Below, in pieces: positions 14,948-23,061 of a DNA stretch of 27,140 bases. Every line of letters starts with the position of its first letter. The first letter of the stretch is position 1. The stretch is from UBA6987 sp045616945 (lineage in GTDB: Bacteria; Bacillota; Clostridia; Lachnospirales; Lachnospiraceae). The position numbers and the translations under genes are program-made. The stretch is from contig JAZLHR010000085.1 of assembly GCA_045616945.1 (NCBI GenBank), positions 1 through 27,140 of the forward strand. The letters run 5' to 3'. Below the pieces are notes generated by a model. That model made no database searches. It saw nothing but the letters and a program-made list of their open reading frames with translations, and was not told where the DNA came from.

Positions 14948-16321
14948 ATGAATTCATCCGAAAAGACAGAACTGTTTGAAAATATGCCGGTACCCAAGGC
15001 TTCACTGCGTCTGGCCGTGCCCTGCGTGGTCAGCAGCCTTGTGATGATATTGTACAATCTGGCCGATACCTATTTCGTCGGGATGCTGAACGATTCTCTG
15101 CAGAATGCGGCGGTCACTTTGACCGCGCCGGTCATTCTGGCCTTCAATGCGGTCAATAATCTGTTCGGTGTGGGCTCCGGGAGCCGTATGAGCCGCCTTT
15201 TGGGCCTGAAGGACCATGAGGGTGTAAGAAGGACGGCCGCTTTCGGCTTTTACCTGTCCCTGCTGGCTTCGGCACTCATATCCGCGGCTTCGCTTTTGTG
15301 GAAGGAGCCGCTTTTGTCCCTGCTCGGTGCCCGGCCCGAAAATATGGCGGCTACAGGGGAGTATCTTTTCTGGACCGTGACGTGCGGCGCCGTGCCGGCT
15401 ATCCTGAATGTGGTCATGGCCAATATGGTCCGTGCGGAAGGTTCGGCCTTCCATGCGGCAGTCGGAACGATGAGCGGCTGCATTTTGAATATCATTCTGG
15501 ATCCTGTTTTTATATTGCCCGGCGGGCTCGGTATGGGGGCAGCGGGCGCGGGACTCGCGACCTTCCTTTCCAATTCCGCGGCATTGCTGTATTATCTGGT
15601 GCTTTTGCGGGTGCGGCGCGGCAGGACTTTCGTATCTGTCTCGTTTAGGCATCTGGCACCGGCACCCGGTCAGGTGAGGGATGTGTTCGGCGTCGGTGTT
15701 CCGGCAGCCATCCAGAATCTGCTGAATGTGACCGGCATGACGATCCTCAACAATATGATGGCGGAGTTCGGCTCTGCGGCCGTGTCTGCCGCGGGGATCG
15801 CCCATAAGATCACCATGATCCCGATGTATATTTCCATGGGGGTGACGCAGGGCGTGATGGCCCTGATCGGCTACAACTTCGCCGCGCGCAATGCGAAGCG
15901 GATGAAGGAGGCGATCCGTTTTACCCTGAAATTGAGCATCGTATTCGAAGTGGCTGTGACGGCCCTGTATTTCATATTTGCGGAGCAGATCATGGGCATG
16001 TTTTCGCAGGTGCCGGACATTTTGTCCTACGGAACGGCTTTTACCCGCGGCATGTGCCTGGCGCAGCCCTTCCTGGCTTTGGACTTCCTGGCAGTCGCGG
16101 TGTTCCAGGCCTGCGGGATGGGGGCACGCTCCCTGCTTTTTGCGGTGCTGCGGAAGATCGTATTGGAGATCCCGGCCTTGTATATCCTGAATGCGCTTTT
16201 CCCCATGTACGGGATGGCTTACGCGCAGCTCTGTGCGGAGCTGGTCCTGGCAGCAGCTGCCCTGTTCCTGCTGCGGAAGGTCTTCCGGGAAGCTTCCGGA
16301 TGGACCGCCAAGGCGGAATGA
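14948..16321 (+). CDS. MATE-family multidrug/cation exporter
   Basis: A 457-residue membrane protein with about twelve hydrophobic segments in two halves. The N-terminus (ENMPVPKASLRLAVPCVV, then LYNLADTYFVGML) is the standard MATE start, and the second half repeats the pattern from about residue 245 (GVPAAIQNLLNVTGMTILNN). MATE proteins expel cationic drugs or metabolites using Na+ or H+ gradients; the substrate is unknown. AAGGAGG lies seven bases before the ATG. It has its own promoter and follows a terminator. No regulator gene adjoins. Confidence 0.92.
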   Translation: MNSSEKTELFENMPVPKASLRLAVPCVVSSLVMILYNLADTYFVGMLNDSLQNAAVTLTAPVILAFNAVNNLFGVGSGSRMSRLLGLKDHEGVRRTAAFGFYLSLLASALISAASLLWKEPLLSLLGARPENMAATGEYLFWTVTCGAVPAILNVVMANMVRAEGSAFHAAVGTMSGCILNIILDPVFILPGGLGMGAAGAGLATFLSNSAALLYYLVLLRVRRGRTFVSVSFRHLAPAPGQVRDVFGVGVPAAIQNLLNVTGMTILNNMMAEFGSAAVSAAGIAHKITMIPMYISMGVTQGVMALIGYNFAARNAKRMKEAIRFTLKLSIVFEVAVTALYFIFAEQIMGMFSQVPDILSYGTAFTRGMCLAQPFLALDFLAVAVFQACGMGARSLLFAVLRKIVLEIPALYILNALFPMYGMAYAQLCAELVLAAAALFLLRKVFREASGWTAKAE

Positions 16322-16442
16322 TCCGCTGTTGTTAAGAGAATATTCACGAAAATCTATATAGTAAAAGACGATATTGACTGTGTTTCGGTAAAATTTTCCC
16401 GGCAATATCCCTGCGGCCTCGGCCCGGCCGGAAAGGAGACGC

Positions 16443-17186
16443 ATGACGGTAACGTGGAATCCATGGCACGGCTGTACGAAGATCAGCCCCGGATGTCTGC
16501 ATTGCTACGTATACAGGCTGGACGCGGCGTACGGAAGCGGCAGAAGCAGCTGTGAATGTACCCGCACGGGAAATTTCCGCCTGCCTGTGCAGAAGCACCG
16601 AGACGGCAGCTTCAAGATCCCGTCCGGGACGAAGATCTATACCTGCTTCACCTCTGACTTCTTTCTGAAGGACGCAGATGCCTGGCGGGAGGAAGCCTGG
16701 GATATCATCCGCGAACGTTCCGACTGCAGCTTCTTTTTCTTTACCAAGCGGATCGATCGGATGGCGGAATGTCTTCCGCCGGATTGGGGAGACGGCTGGG
16801 AACATGTGACTGTCGGCTGTACGGTGGAAAATCAGCAAATGGCGGATTACCGCCTGCCGATCTTTCTGAATGCGCCGCTGAAGCACCGCTGCATCGGGGT
16901 GGAACCGATGCTGGAACGGGTGAATCTGCTGCCGTATCTGGACGGGCGGATCGAGGAGGTGTCGCTGGGCGGCGAATCCGGCCCGGAGGCACGGATATGC
17001 GATTATGATTGGGTCCTGGATGTGCGGGATCAGTGTGTCCGCACCGGAACGACTTTTTATTTTCATCAAACCGGCTCCTGTTTCCGCAAGGACGGGAGAG
17101 TGTTTCAGATCCCGAGACAGCTGCAGGGAAAACAGGCCCGGGCGGCACGGATCGATTATGACGCCGCGGCAGGCGGCTTCCTGTGA
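16443..17186 (+). CDS. DUF5131 / phage Gp37-Gp68-like protein with radical-SAM-type cysteine motif
   Basis: A 247-residue cytoplasmic protein. The N-terminal VTWNPWHGC followed by SPGCLHCY is the hallmark of the DUF5131 (phage Gp37/Gp68) family; Cys11, Cys18 and Cys21 would bind an iron-sulfur cluster in a radical-SAM-like site. Later conserved parts are FFFFTKRIDRM (98-108), the segment GCTVENQ, IGVEPML and LGGESGPEAR near 175-184. The reaction is unknown. The gene is fixed by GGAGA before the ATG and lies 14 bases before an alpha/beta hydrolase gene, so the two are probably co-transcribed. No phage gene is nearby; members also occur in ordinary bacterial chromosomes. Confidence 0.8.
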   Translation: MTVTWNPWHGCTKISPGCLHCYVYRLDAAYGSGRSSCECTRTGNFRLPVQKHRDGSFKIPSGTKIYTCFTSDFFLKDADAWREEAWDIIRERSDCSFFFFTKRIDRMAECLPPDWGDGWEHVTVGCTVENQQMADYRLPIFLNAPLKHRCIGVEPMLERVNLLPYLDGRIEEVSLGGESGPEARICDYDWVLDVRDQCVRTGTTFYFHQTGSCFRKDGRVFQIPRQLQGKQARAARIDYDAAAGGFL

Positions 17187-17200
17187 GGTAGGAGGAAAAA

Positions 17201-18031
17201 ATGGCAGAGACGGCAGCGGCGGTATGCGGAGATATCCGCATGAGATATGCGAAATTCGGCAGCGGCGAAGATGTGTTGGTGATGCTGCCGGGGATGTCCG
17301 TAAGCAGTGTGGCCGCTTTGGGGCCGATGCTGGAGGTCTCCTGCGCCGAATTCGCGAAACGGTTTACGGTATATCTGTTTGACAGGCGGGAAGAGGCGCC
17401 GGAAGGTTATTCCCTGACGGACATGGCCGATGACACGGCCGCGGTGATGACGCAGCTGGGGATCCGCAGCGCTGCCTTTTACGGGACGTCGCAGGGCGGT
17501 ATGATCGCCCTGGCGTTGGCGGAGCGGTATCCGGAACGTGTCCGCGCGTTGGTAATGGGATCGTCGCTCATGCGCTCCAATCCCTCTTTTACGGCTGTGA
17601 TGCGGAATTGGCGGCGATTGGCCCTGGCCGGCGGCGGACGTCCCTTGTCGGAAGTGTTTACGGATGATGTCTTTTCGCAGGCAACGCTGGAACAGTTCCG
17701 GGAAGCCCTGGTAAGAACCGGCATGAAATATGAGCCCGCGGAGCTGCGGAACTTTATACGGATGACGGAAGCCTGTCTGCCGGACGCTCTGGACGGCTGC
17801 CGCCTGGCAGAAGGGCTGCGGCAGGTCGCCTGTCCGGTCCTGATCATGGCGAGCCGCGGCGACCGCGTGACGACCTTTGACGGCGCGGAGGATGCGGCAC
17901 GGCAGCTGGGAGACCGATGTGAATTTTATGCTTACGGGCCGGAATACGGGCACGCCGTGTATGACGAGGCGCCGGATTTCCGCAGCCGTGCCTGTGCGTT
18001 TTTTGATCGGGTTTTGCGGATCGCACAATAA
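17201..18031 (+). CDS. Alpha/beta-hydrolase fold enzyme
   Basis: A 276-residue soluble hydrolase. The nucleophile elbow is GTSQGG with Ser97, the acid is Asp221 in ASRGDRVT and the base is His251 in EYGHAVYDEAP, a complete triad. The oxyanion segment is MLPGMSVS (28-35), and a cap domain probably covers residues 125-195. The fold covers esterases, lipases, haloalkane dehalogenases and others, so no substrate is assigned. GGAGGAAAAA precedes the ATG. It is likely the second gene of a unit with the DUF5131 gene. Confidence 0.88.
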   Translation: MAETAAAVCGDIRMRYAKFGSGEDVLVMLPGMSVSSVAALGPMLEVSCAEFAKRFTVYLFDRREEAPEGYSLTDMADDTAAVMTQLGIRSAAFYGTSQGGMIALALAERYPERVRALVMGSSLMRSNPSFTAVMRNWRRLALAGGGRPLSEVFTDDVFSQATLEQFREALVRTGMKYEPAELRNFIRMTEACLPDALDGCRLAEGLRQVACPVLIMASRGDRVTTFDGAEDAARQLGDRCEFYAYGPEYGHAVYDEAPDFRSRACAFFDRVLRIAQ

Positions 18032-18035
18032 AAAA

Positions 18036-18060
18036 CGTCTGTTCTGGATGCAGACAGACG
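18036..18060 (-). terminator. Hairpin downstream of the convergent pair, possible - strand terminator
   Basis: CGTCTGT (18036-18042) pairs with ACAGACG (18054-18060). Read on the - strand the stem is followed by six T, so it could back up the next terminator; on the + strand it has no T-tract. Confidence 0.45.
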
Positions 18061-18100
18061 GCGGAAAAAGCGGGATGCCTGGGCAGAGCAAGCCCGGCAG

Positions 18101-18130
18101 CAAAAGCGGCAGAGGAGAGCTCCTCTGCCG
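18101..18130 (-). terminator. Terminator of the DUF1934 gene
   Basis: A perfect 11-bp inverted repeat (18107-18117 with 18120-18130) spaced by two bases, followed on the - strand by four T. It begins 12 bases after the stop codon of the - strand gene. Confidence 0.75.
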
Positions 18131-18141
18131 GTAAAAACGAC

Positions 18142-18570
18142 TTATTCCCGGAATTCCAGGCGGAAGCGAATCTCGGAGGGATCTGCTCCCGCGGAACGGA
18201 CTGTATAGTCCAGTTCCAGGGACCCTTCTTCCCGCAGACGGTTGCGGACGCGATGCGTCTCGGTCTCCACTTCAAAGGAGACGAGCGGTGCTTCGTAGGC
18301 AGATGTGACGGTCTGCCCGGCTTCAAAGGTGAGGTGTGTATTCACACTGCCTGTCCGGCTGAGGTACAGGACCTCCGGCGCCGATGTGAGGAAGGAAAGG
18401 ACGGTCCTGCAGCCATCCATGCCGGATGCGTCGGTCTCCCGGTAGCTGAGCGAAAAACGTTCGGCGTCTGCGCGCACATGGCCTTCCGGCGCGTATTCGG
18501 CCCGTTCAGCGGTCCCGTCCGACGGAGATATATTTTCTGAGATGATATGGATGCGGACTTTTTTCAGCAT
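18142..18570 (-). CDS. DUF1934 domain protein (YwiB-like beta-barrel)
   Basis: A 142-residue small cytoplasmic protein. It matches the DUF1934 pattern: an N-terminal strand VRIHIISE, a segment FSLSYRETDASGMDGCRTVLSF, VLYLSRTGSVNTHLTFEAGQ, a strand pair around LVSFEVETETHRVRN and a final LELDYTVRSAG. The family forms a calycin-like barrel and has no established function. It is transcribed alone against its neighbours. The start at 18570 has only a weak purine stretch upstream; no better start is visible. Confidence 0.78.
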   Translation of the reverse strand: MLKKVRIHIISENISPSDGTAERAEYAPEGHVRADAERFSLSYRETDASGMDGCRTVLSFLTSAPEVLYLSRTGSVNTHLTFEAGQTVTSAYEAPLVSFEVETETHRVRNRLREEGSLELDYTVRSAGADPSEIRFRLEFRE

Positions 18571-18675
18571 GGCGGCTCCGTTGCAGCTCTAAAATGATCG
18601 CAGCTGACTGCAGCCGTATTATCCCACGCGGACGGGCAGAATGCAAGAGGCGGGCTGCGGGCGGTTTCGCCGGCC

Positions 18676-18756
18676 TTATTCCGCAAAGAAAAGGGATTTA
18701 TCCGGGCCGTTATTCGCAGAAAACGGGCTTTATCGGGGCTGCATTCGGCTTTATCC
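18676..18756. repeat. Imperfect tandem repeat, about 34-bp period
   Basis: In the 246-base gap between the DUF1934 gene and the ABC exporter, a unit of the form TTATTCCGCA..GAAAA.GGG..TTTATC.GGGC occurs at 18676-18707, again with small gaps at 18710-18739, and in a shortened form at 18741-18756. The rest of the gap holds nothing I can recognise. Confidence 0.4.
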
Positions 18757-18816
18757 TATACGAAAGAGAGCAGTCTCGGCTGCGATACCGTCCCGCCGGA
18801 CGGAGAAAGGAACCAT

Positions 18817-19524
18817 ATGCTTACGATACAACATTTGACGAAAACCTACGGAGAAAAAAAGGCCGTAGATGATCTGAACCTGCATATCTGCCCGGGAGAG
18901 ATCTTCGGCTTTATCGGGCATAACGGTGCCGGGAAAACGACCACGCTGAAGAGCATTGCCGGGATTCTGAACTTTGAAGGGGGAGAGATCCTGATCGACG
19001 GTATCTCCGTCAAGGAAGATCCTTTGGCATGCAAAAAGAAGCTGGCGTATATCCCCGACAATCCGGATCTGTACGAATTTATGTCCGGCATCAAGTTCCT
19101 GCATTTTGTGGCGGATATTTACGGGGTGTCGGCGGAAGACAGAACGGAGCGTATCCGGAAATATGCCGATATTTTCGGCCTGACAGATGATCTGGGTCAG
19201 GCGATAGCCGCCTATTCGCACGGCATGAAGCAGAAATTGGCCATCATCGCGGCCTGGCTGCATGAGCCGAAGCTGATCATCATGGACGAGCCCTTTGTGG
19301 GGCTGGATCCGAAGGCTGCTTTCGAGCTGAAGGCAATGATGCGGGAAGTCTGCAATGCGGGCGGCGCGATCTTCTTTTCCACGCATGTATTGGAGGTCGC
19401 GGAAAAACTCTGCGATAAGGTGGCCATCATCAAACAGGGGCGGCTGATCCGTTCGGGAACCATGGAGGAGGTCAAGGGCGACGAAAGCCTGGAGGAAGTA
19501 TTCCTGGAACTGGAGGCGGAGTAA
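18817..19524 (+). CDS. ABC exporter ATP-binding protein
   Basis: A 235-residue single-domain ATPase of the drug/antibiotic exporter (ABC-2) type. Walker A is GHNGAGKT (34-41), signature YSHGM (133-137), Walker B LIIMDE (153-158), switch His190 in FSTH. The C-terminal ESLEEVFLELE ending is typical of the group. The ATG has an AAGG purine site six bases upstream. The stop is directly followed by the ATG of the permease gene, so the two form one transporter. No accessory protein or regulator adjoins, and the cargo is unknown. Confidence 0.92.
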   Translation: MLTIQHLTKTYGEKKAVDDLNLHICPGEIFGFIGHNGAGKTTTLKSIAGILNFEGGEILIDGISVKEDPLACKKKLAYIPDNPDLYEFMSGIKFLHFVADIYGVSAEDRTERIRKYADIFGLTDDLGQAIAAYSHGMKQKLAIIAAWLHEPKLIIMDEPFVGLDPKAAFELKAMMREVCNAGGAIFFSTHVLEVAEKLCDKVAIIKQGRLIRSGTMEEVKGDESLEEVFLELEAE

Positions 19525-21123
19525 ATGCTGAAGCTATTGCTGAAAAAACAGCTGCAGGAAATATTCCGCAGCTACTTTTACGACGGGAAAAAGAAAAAAA
19601 TGCGCTCCAAAGCCAGTATAGCGCTTTGGTTCCTCCTCTACGGGGTACTGATGATCGGTGTCCTGGGGGGCATTGCGGTCTTCCTGGGCATCAGTCTGTG
19701 CGGCCCGCTGACGGAGGTCGGTGTAGGCTGGCTGTATTTTATTCTGTTCGGCGGGTTTTCGATCCTGCTGGGGGCTTTCGGAAGCGTCTTCAATACCTAT
19801 GCGGGACTGTATCTTTCCAAGGATAACGATTTTCTGCTTTCCATGCCGGTCCCGGTATGGAAGATCATCGTTTCCCGCCTGCTCACTGTCTATTTGCTGG
19901 GTCTGCTTTTCTCGTCTGTGGTGCTGGTCCCGGCACTGATCGTTTATTGGTGTACGGCGGGGCTGACCGCGGCGCGGGCCGTTTGCGGGTTCCTGCTGCT
20001 TTTGATGATCAGCCTGCTGGTGCTTGTCCTCAGCTGTCTGCTCGGCTGGTGCGTGGCAAAGATCAGCCGGAAACTCAAGAATAAGAGCGCAGTTGCCGTT
20101 CTGGCTTCCGTTGCGTTCCTGGTGCTTTACTGTGTTTTCTACTTCAAAGCCGCGGAGGTGCTGCAGGATCTGCTGCAGAACGCAGCCTTCTACGGGGATA
20201 AGATCCGCGGTTCGGCGGCATTGCTGTACCATTTCGGCAGGATCGGCGAAGGTTCCCTGCCGGCTGCCGCGGCGGGGCTGGCTGCCGTATCGGCGGTCGC
20301 CTGGGGCGTATGGCTGCTGCTGAAGAAGACCTTCCTCGGCATCGTGACGGAAAAGGGAAAGAGCAGAAATTCCGCATACCGTGAAAAAGCGGCCAGGGTA
20401 CGGACCCCCTTCCGGGCCGTATTGGCGAAGGAATTCGGCCGTTTTGCTTCCAGTGCCAACTATATGCTGAACTGCGGTCTGGGTGTGCTGTTTATTCCGG
20501 CAGGCAGTATTTTCCTGCTGATCAAGGGGCGTGCCTTAGCGGATGTCCTGAACGCGGTCTTCGGGGAAAGGCCGGGCTGCACGGCGATCCTCCTGTGCAG
20601 TGCCATGATCCTGCTTTCCTCCATAATCGACGCGGCGGCACCTTCCGTTTCGCTGGAGGGGAAAAATATCTGGATCCTGCAGTCTATGCCGATCCGGCCG
20701 AGGATGGTCCTGCGTGCGAAGATAGGTATGCAGCTGATCCTTTCGCTGGGTTGTATGCTCTTTGCCGGCATCTGTCTGGCAGCGGTGCTGCAGGACGGGC
20801 TCGCCGTGAAGCTGCTGGCGGTGCTGCTGCTGTGTATGTGTGCGGTCTTTTCGGCAGTTTTCTCAGCCTGGCTGGGAACGCGGATGCCGAATCTCAGCTG
20901 GACCAATGAACTCATTCCCATCAAGCAGAGCGGCTGTGTGACGATCTCTATTTTCGGGATCTGGGGCATCGCAATGGCTTTCGGCGGATTGTATCTGCTG
21001 ATCGGATATAAGATCGGCGCGGCCCTGTATCTGCTGCTCTGGCTGGCGGTCCTGGGGACGGCTTCTCTGGCCATGCTGCGCTGGCTGGACACGGAGGGCA
21101 GCCGGATCTTCGCGGAACTGTAA
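19525..21123 (+). CDS. ABC exporter permease (large ABC-2-like subunit)
   Basis: A 532-residue membrane protein with roughly twelve hydrophobic segments. It begins with MLKLLLKKQLQEIFRSYFYD and KKKKMRSK before the first segment, and it shows two family-type segments, KDNDFLLSMPVP (about 99-110) and SVSLEGKNIWILQSMPI (about 375-391), one in each half, indicating an internal duplication of the ABC-2 unit. Its start codon abuts the stop of the ATPase gene. Together they form an exporter, possibly for peptides or lipids; the substrate is not readable. Confidence 0.85.
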   Translation: MLKLLLKKQLQEIFRSYFYDGKKKKMRSKASIALWFLLYGVLMIGVLGGIAVFLGISLCGPLTEVGVGWLYFILFGGFSILLGAFGSVFNTYAGLYLSKDNDFLLSMPVPVWKIIVSRLLTVYLLGLLFSSVVLVPALIVYWCTAGLTAARAVCGFLLLLMISLLVLVLSCLLGWCVAKISRKLKNKSAVAVLASVAFLVLYCVFYFKAAEVLQDLLQNAAFYGDKIRGSAALLYHFGRIGEGSLPAAAAGLAAVSAVAWGVWLLLKKTFLGIVTEKGKSRNSAYREKAARVRTPFRAVLAKEFGRFASSANYMLNCGLGVLFIPAGSIFLLIKGRALADVLNAVFGERPGCTAILLCSAMILLSSIIDAAAPSVSLEGKNIWILQSMPIRPRMVLRAKIGMQLILSLGCMLFAGICLAAVLQDGLAVKLLAVLLLCMCAVFSAVFSAWLGTRMPNLSWTNELIPIKQSGCVTISIFGIWGIAMAFGGLYLLIGYKIGAALYLLLWLAVLGTASLAMLRWLDTEGSRIFAEL

Positions 21124-21125
21124 TG

Positions 21126-21144
21126 CCTGCTGCTTTGCGGCAGG
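21126..21144 (+). terminator. Hairpin after the exporter operon, no clear T-tract
   Basis: An 8-bp stem (21126-21133 with 21137-21144, one G:U pair) and a TTT loop start three bases after the stop codon. Without a T-tract it is at best a weak or Rho-assisted terminator. Confidence 0.35.
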
Positions 21145-21220
21145 AGGGGGCTCTGTAAGGAACTGCAGGCGCTTCACAGGGAGCGGCTGACGATAAAAAA
21201 GAAAAAGGCAGGAAGATATC

Positions 21221-21820
21221 GTGGGCTCGGAAGCATGCGGATATATTGCGGTTTTGGATACGGAAACGAATTTTGACGATGAGGTGATCTCCATCGGTGT
21301 CGTGGCGGCGCGCGTGCCGGATCTGCGCCCGGCGGATCGGCTGTATCTGATCCTGGAGCCGGAATGTTTTAAGCCTTCGATGTTCGGCAGTTCGCTGATG
21401 CATGCGCGTGCCGCCGTGGATGCCCGTCTGCCGCGCTGCGAGGCGATCCGACTTGTGCGGGACTTCCTGGACCGGTACGGGATAGAGCATCTGTTCGCGT
21501 ATAACGCACCCTTTGACCGGATGCATTTGCCGGAGCTGTGGGACCGGCGCTGGTATGATATCCTGCGGCTGGCCGCATACCGGCAGTACAACCCGGCCAT
21601 CCCGGAGGATTGTCCCTGCTGCGGCAGCGGCCGGATGAAGAGAGGCTACTGCGCGGAAAATATTTACCGCATGCTGACCGGCAAAGACTCCTACCGGGAG
21701 ATCCACAATGCCCTGACCGATGCGGAAGATGAACTGGAGATCATGCGCTGTCTGGGACATCCGCTCCGGGTCTATGAACGGACCGAGATAGGATCGGCTT
21801 TCTGCTCCGGCGGGGAATGA
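21221..21820 (+). CDS. DnaQ/RNase H-fold 3'-5' exonuclease with an inserted cysteine cluster
   Basis: A 199-residue protein with the three exonuclease motifs: LDTET (Asp13, Glu15), FAYNAPFDRMHL (Asn95, Asp99) and IHNALTDAEDE (His162, Asp167), so it belongs to the DEDDh group. Between the second and third motifs lies CPCCGSGRMKRGYC (131-144), four cysteines in a possible metal-binding knuckle, unusual for such short exonucleases. Start is GTG, chosen because AGGAAGA lies just upstream and no later start keeps the first motif intact. It may act in DNA repair or RNA trimming; its partner is unknown. Confidence 0.8.
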   Translation: MGSEACGYIAVLDTETNFDDEVISIGVVAARVPDLRPADRLYLILEPECFKPSMFGSSLMHARAAVDARLPRCEAIRLVRDFLDRYGIEHLFAYNAPFDRMHLPELWDRRWYDILRLAAYRQYNPAIPEDCPCCGSGRMKRGYCAENIYRMLTGKDSYREIHNALTDAEDELEIMRCLGHPLRVYERTEIGSAFCSGGE

Positions 21821-21856
21821 TCGGGCTTTTCTGACAGGCATGCGTGATACAGAACG

Positions 21857-21895
21857 AAAAAGACCTCTGCGTCCGAAAAACGCAGAGGTCTTTTC
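21857..21895. terminator. Bidirectional terminator between exonuclease and metal exporter genes
   Basis: A perfect 14-bp stem (21858-21871 with 21881-21894) whose outer four pairs are A:T, giving T-tracts on both strands, with a 9-base loop. It lies between convergent genes. Confidence 0.92.
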
Positions 21896-21912
21896 TGTCC
21901 GGGCGGGAAGCC

Positions 21913-22761
21913 TTACCAGATCGGGAGAAGCCCCCCCAGCAGGCCCAGCAGGACACCGCAGCCGTACAGCAGCAGGATGACGGTGATATTTTCTTTGAGA
22001 TTGCGGTTCATGCGGCAGAGTACCAGAGGACCGACACCTGCGCCTACGAGCAGACCGGTCAGCATGGCGCCCGCGGACATGCCGCCGCTCAGATACAGCT
22101 TGGTAATGATAACACTGGCGGCACAGTTGGGAATGAGCCCGATGAGCCCGGCCAGGAGTTCACCGATGACGGGCCGGTTCAGAATGAAGCCTGCCAGACG
22201 GTCCTCGCCGATGGATTCCACCGCGAAGCCGATGACAAAGGAGGTCAGAAGCAGAAAAACAGCTATTTTCGCCGTGTGGCGCAGCGCGCTGACGACGATA
22301 CCGTCCTCGCATTTGCAGCCTTCCTGTTCGCACAGCTCATGGATCTCCTTGCTGCGTACGCGGGCATGACGGCGGTCCTCCAGGTCTGTCAGCAGGCCGG
22401 CTGCGGCGCCGGCGATGGATTTGAAGGCAAGCACCTTGACGATGAACAGCACCGGGGCACGTTCCGAGATCAGGATGGGGAGCATTTCATCCGAGGTGGA
22501 GAGAAAGACCGCCAGCAGAGTCCCGCGGCCGATGACGCCTGCAGCATACAGATTGGCGGTGGCTGCGGAAAAGCCGCATTGGGGAACGACACCCACAAGC
22601 GCACCCAAGAGCGGGCCGAGTTTCGTTTCTTTTCTGACCAGATTGACGGAGCCTTCCTCCGCCTTATGCTCCAGCGCTTCCAGGGCCAGATAGGTCAGCA
22701 ATAAAAAGGGGAGCAGCTTCACGGTATCCAGAAACGCATCCCAAAGTACATCGACAAACAT
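21913..22761 (-). CDS. Putative manganese/heavy-metal exporter (ArsP_2-type, internally duplicated)
   Basis: A 282-residue membrane protein made of two related halves: LLGALVGVVPQCGFSAAT (51-68) in the first and LLAGLIGLIPNCAASVII (202-219) in the second, the mark of the putative 10-TM manganese/heavy-metal transporter family (PF11449-like). The central cytoplasmic loop is rich in possible ligands (H132, H141, C144, C149, C151). The open frame extends to 22848, but ATG 22761 has AAGGAGG at ideal spacing. A consensus promoter lies just upstream, and its leader of about 50 bases is too short for a yybP-ykoY riboswitch. The gene is divergent from a MATE exporter. Metal specificity is inferred from the family. 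Confidence 0.75.
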   Translation of the reverse strand: MFVDVLWDAFLDTVKLLPFLLLTYLALEALEHKAEEGSVNLVRKETKLGPLLGALVGVVPQCGFSAATANLYAAGVIGRGTLLAVFLSTSDEMLPILISERAPVLFIVKVLAFKSIAGAAAGLLTDLEDRRHARVRSKEIHELCEQEGCKCEDGIVVSALRHTAKIAVFLLLTSFVIGFAVESIGEDRLAGFILNRPVIGELLAGLIGLIPNCAASVIITKLYLSGGMSAGAMLTGLLVGAGVGPLVLCRMNRNLKENITVILLLYGCGVLLGLLGGLLPIW

Positions 22762-22819
22762 GCAATTTCCTCCTTGCAGGGCGGGGGCGGCACAGGGCCG
22801 CAAAAAGCGACAGGCTGTG

Positions 22820-22848
22820 ATTGTAAAGGAAAATACGGGAACTGTCAA
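22820..22848 (-). promoter_or_regulatory. Consensus sigma-A promoter of the metal exporter
   Basis: On the - strand TTGACA (22843-22848) is followed by a 17-bp spacer and TACAAT (22820-22825). It is seven bases from the left copy of the 29-bp direct repeat and is intact. Confidence 0.85.
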
Positions 22849-22854
22849 GCGCAG

Positions 22855-22883
22855 CCGTTGAAGATTCGGAGGAGTGCGGGTAT
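22855..22883 (+). repeat. Left copy of 29-bp direct repeat bounding an inserted segment
   Basis: These 29 bases (from CCGTTGAAG to GCGGGTAT) recur without change at 24316-24344. With one base gap the likeness continues three bases to the left (CAG). This copy adjoins the metal exporter promoter. Confidence 0.92.
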
Positions 22884-23061
22884 GGAAAATTTACGTGGAA
22901 AATCCGTGTCGGGCTTCCCGCAGCGGCTGCCAGCTGCAGCTCTGCCATTAGAAGACAGGCACGGACTCAATAAACTCGGAACTGGGGAAACGCCAACCTC
23001 GTGTATTGTTTTTTATCTTTTGTTTGTATCAACTATTCCCGAATGCTTTCATGATTCGTAA
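22882..23061 (+). CDS. Possible 59-residue ORF starting in the left repeat
   Basis: An ATG at 22882 follows GGAGGAG by seven bases and opens a 59-codon frame (MENLRGKSVSG...), whose end overlaps the lipoprotein gene on the other strand. The ribosome-site-like GGAGGAG belongs to the repeat. The protein has no recognised domain, only a hydrophobic stretch near residues 41-50 (CIVFYLLFVS). It may be fortuitous; listed because of the good ribosome site. Confidence 0.25.
   Translation: MENLRGKSVSGFPQRLPAAALPLEDRHGLNKLGTGETPTSCIVFYLLFVSTIPECFHDS

Noticed and set aside
16443..17186. Prophage remnant suggested by the Gp37-like gene
   Set aside because: No integrase, structural, lysis or other phage gene lies nearby, and the family is also found in bacterial chromosomes.
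18594..18872. Small + strand ORFs in the gap before the ABC exporter
   Set aside because: They consist of the tandem repeat and run into the ATPase gene in another frame; no ribosome site.
22762..22860. yybP-ykoY-type manganese riboswitch before the metal exporter
   Set aside because: The promoter is only about 50 bases before the start codon, too short for the riboswitch, and no matching motif is visible.
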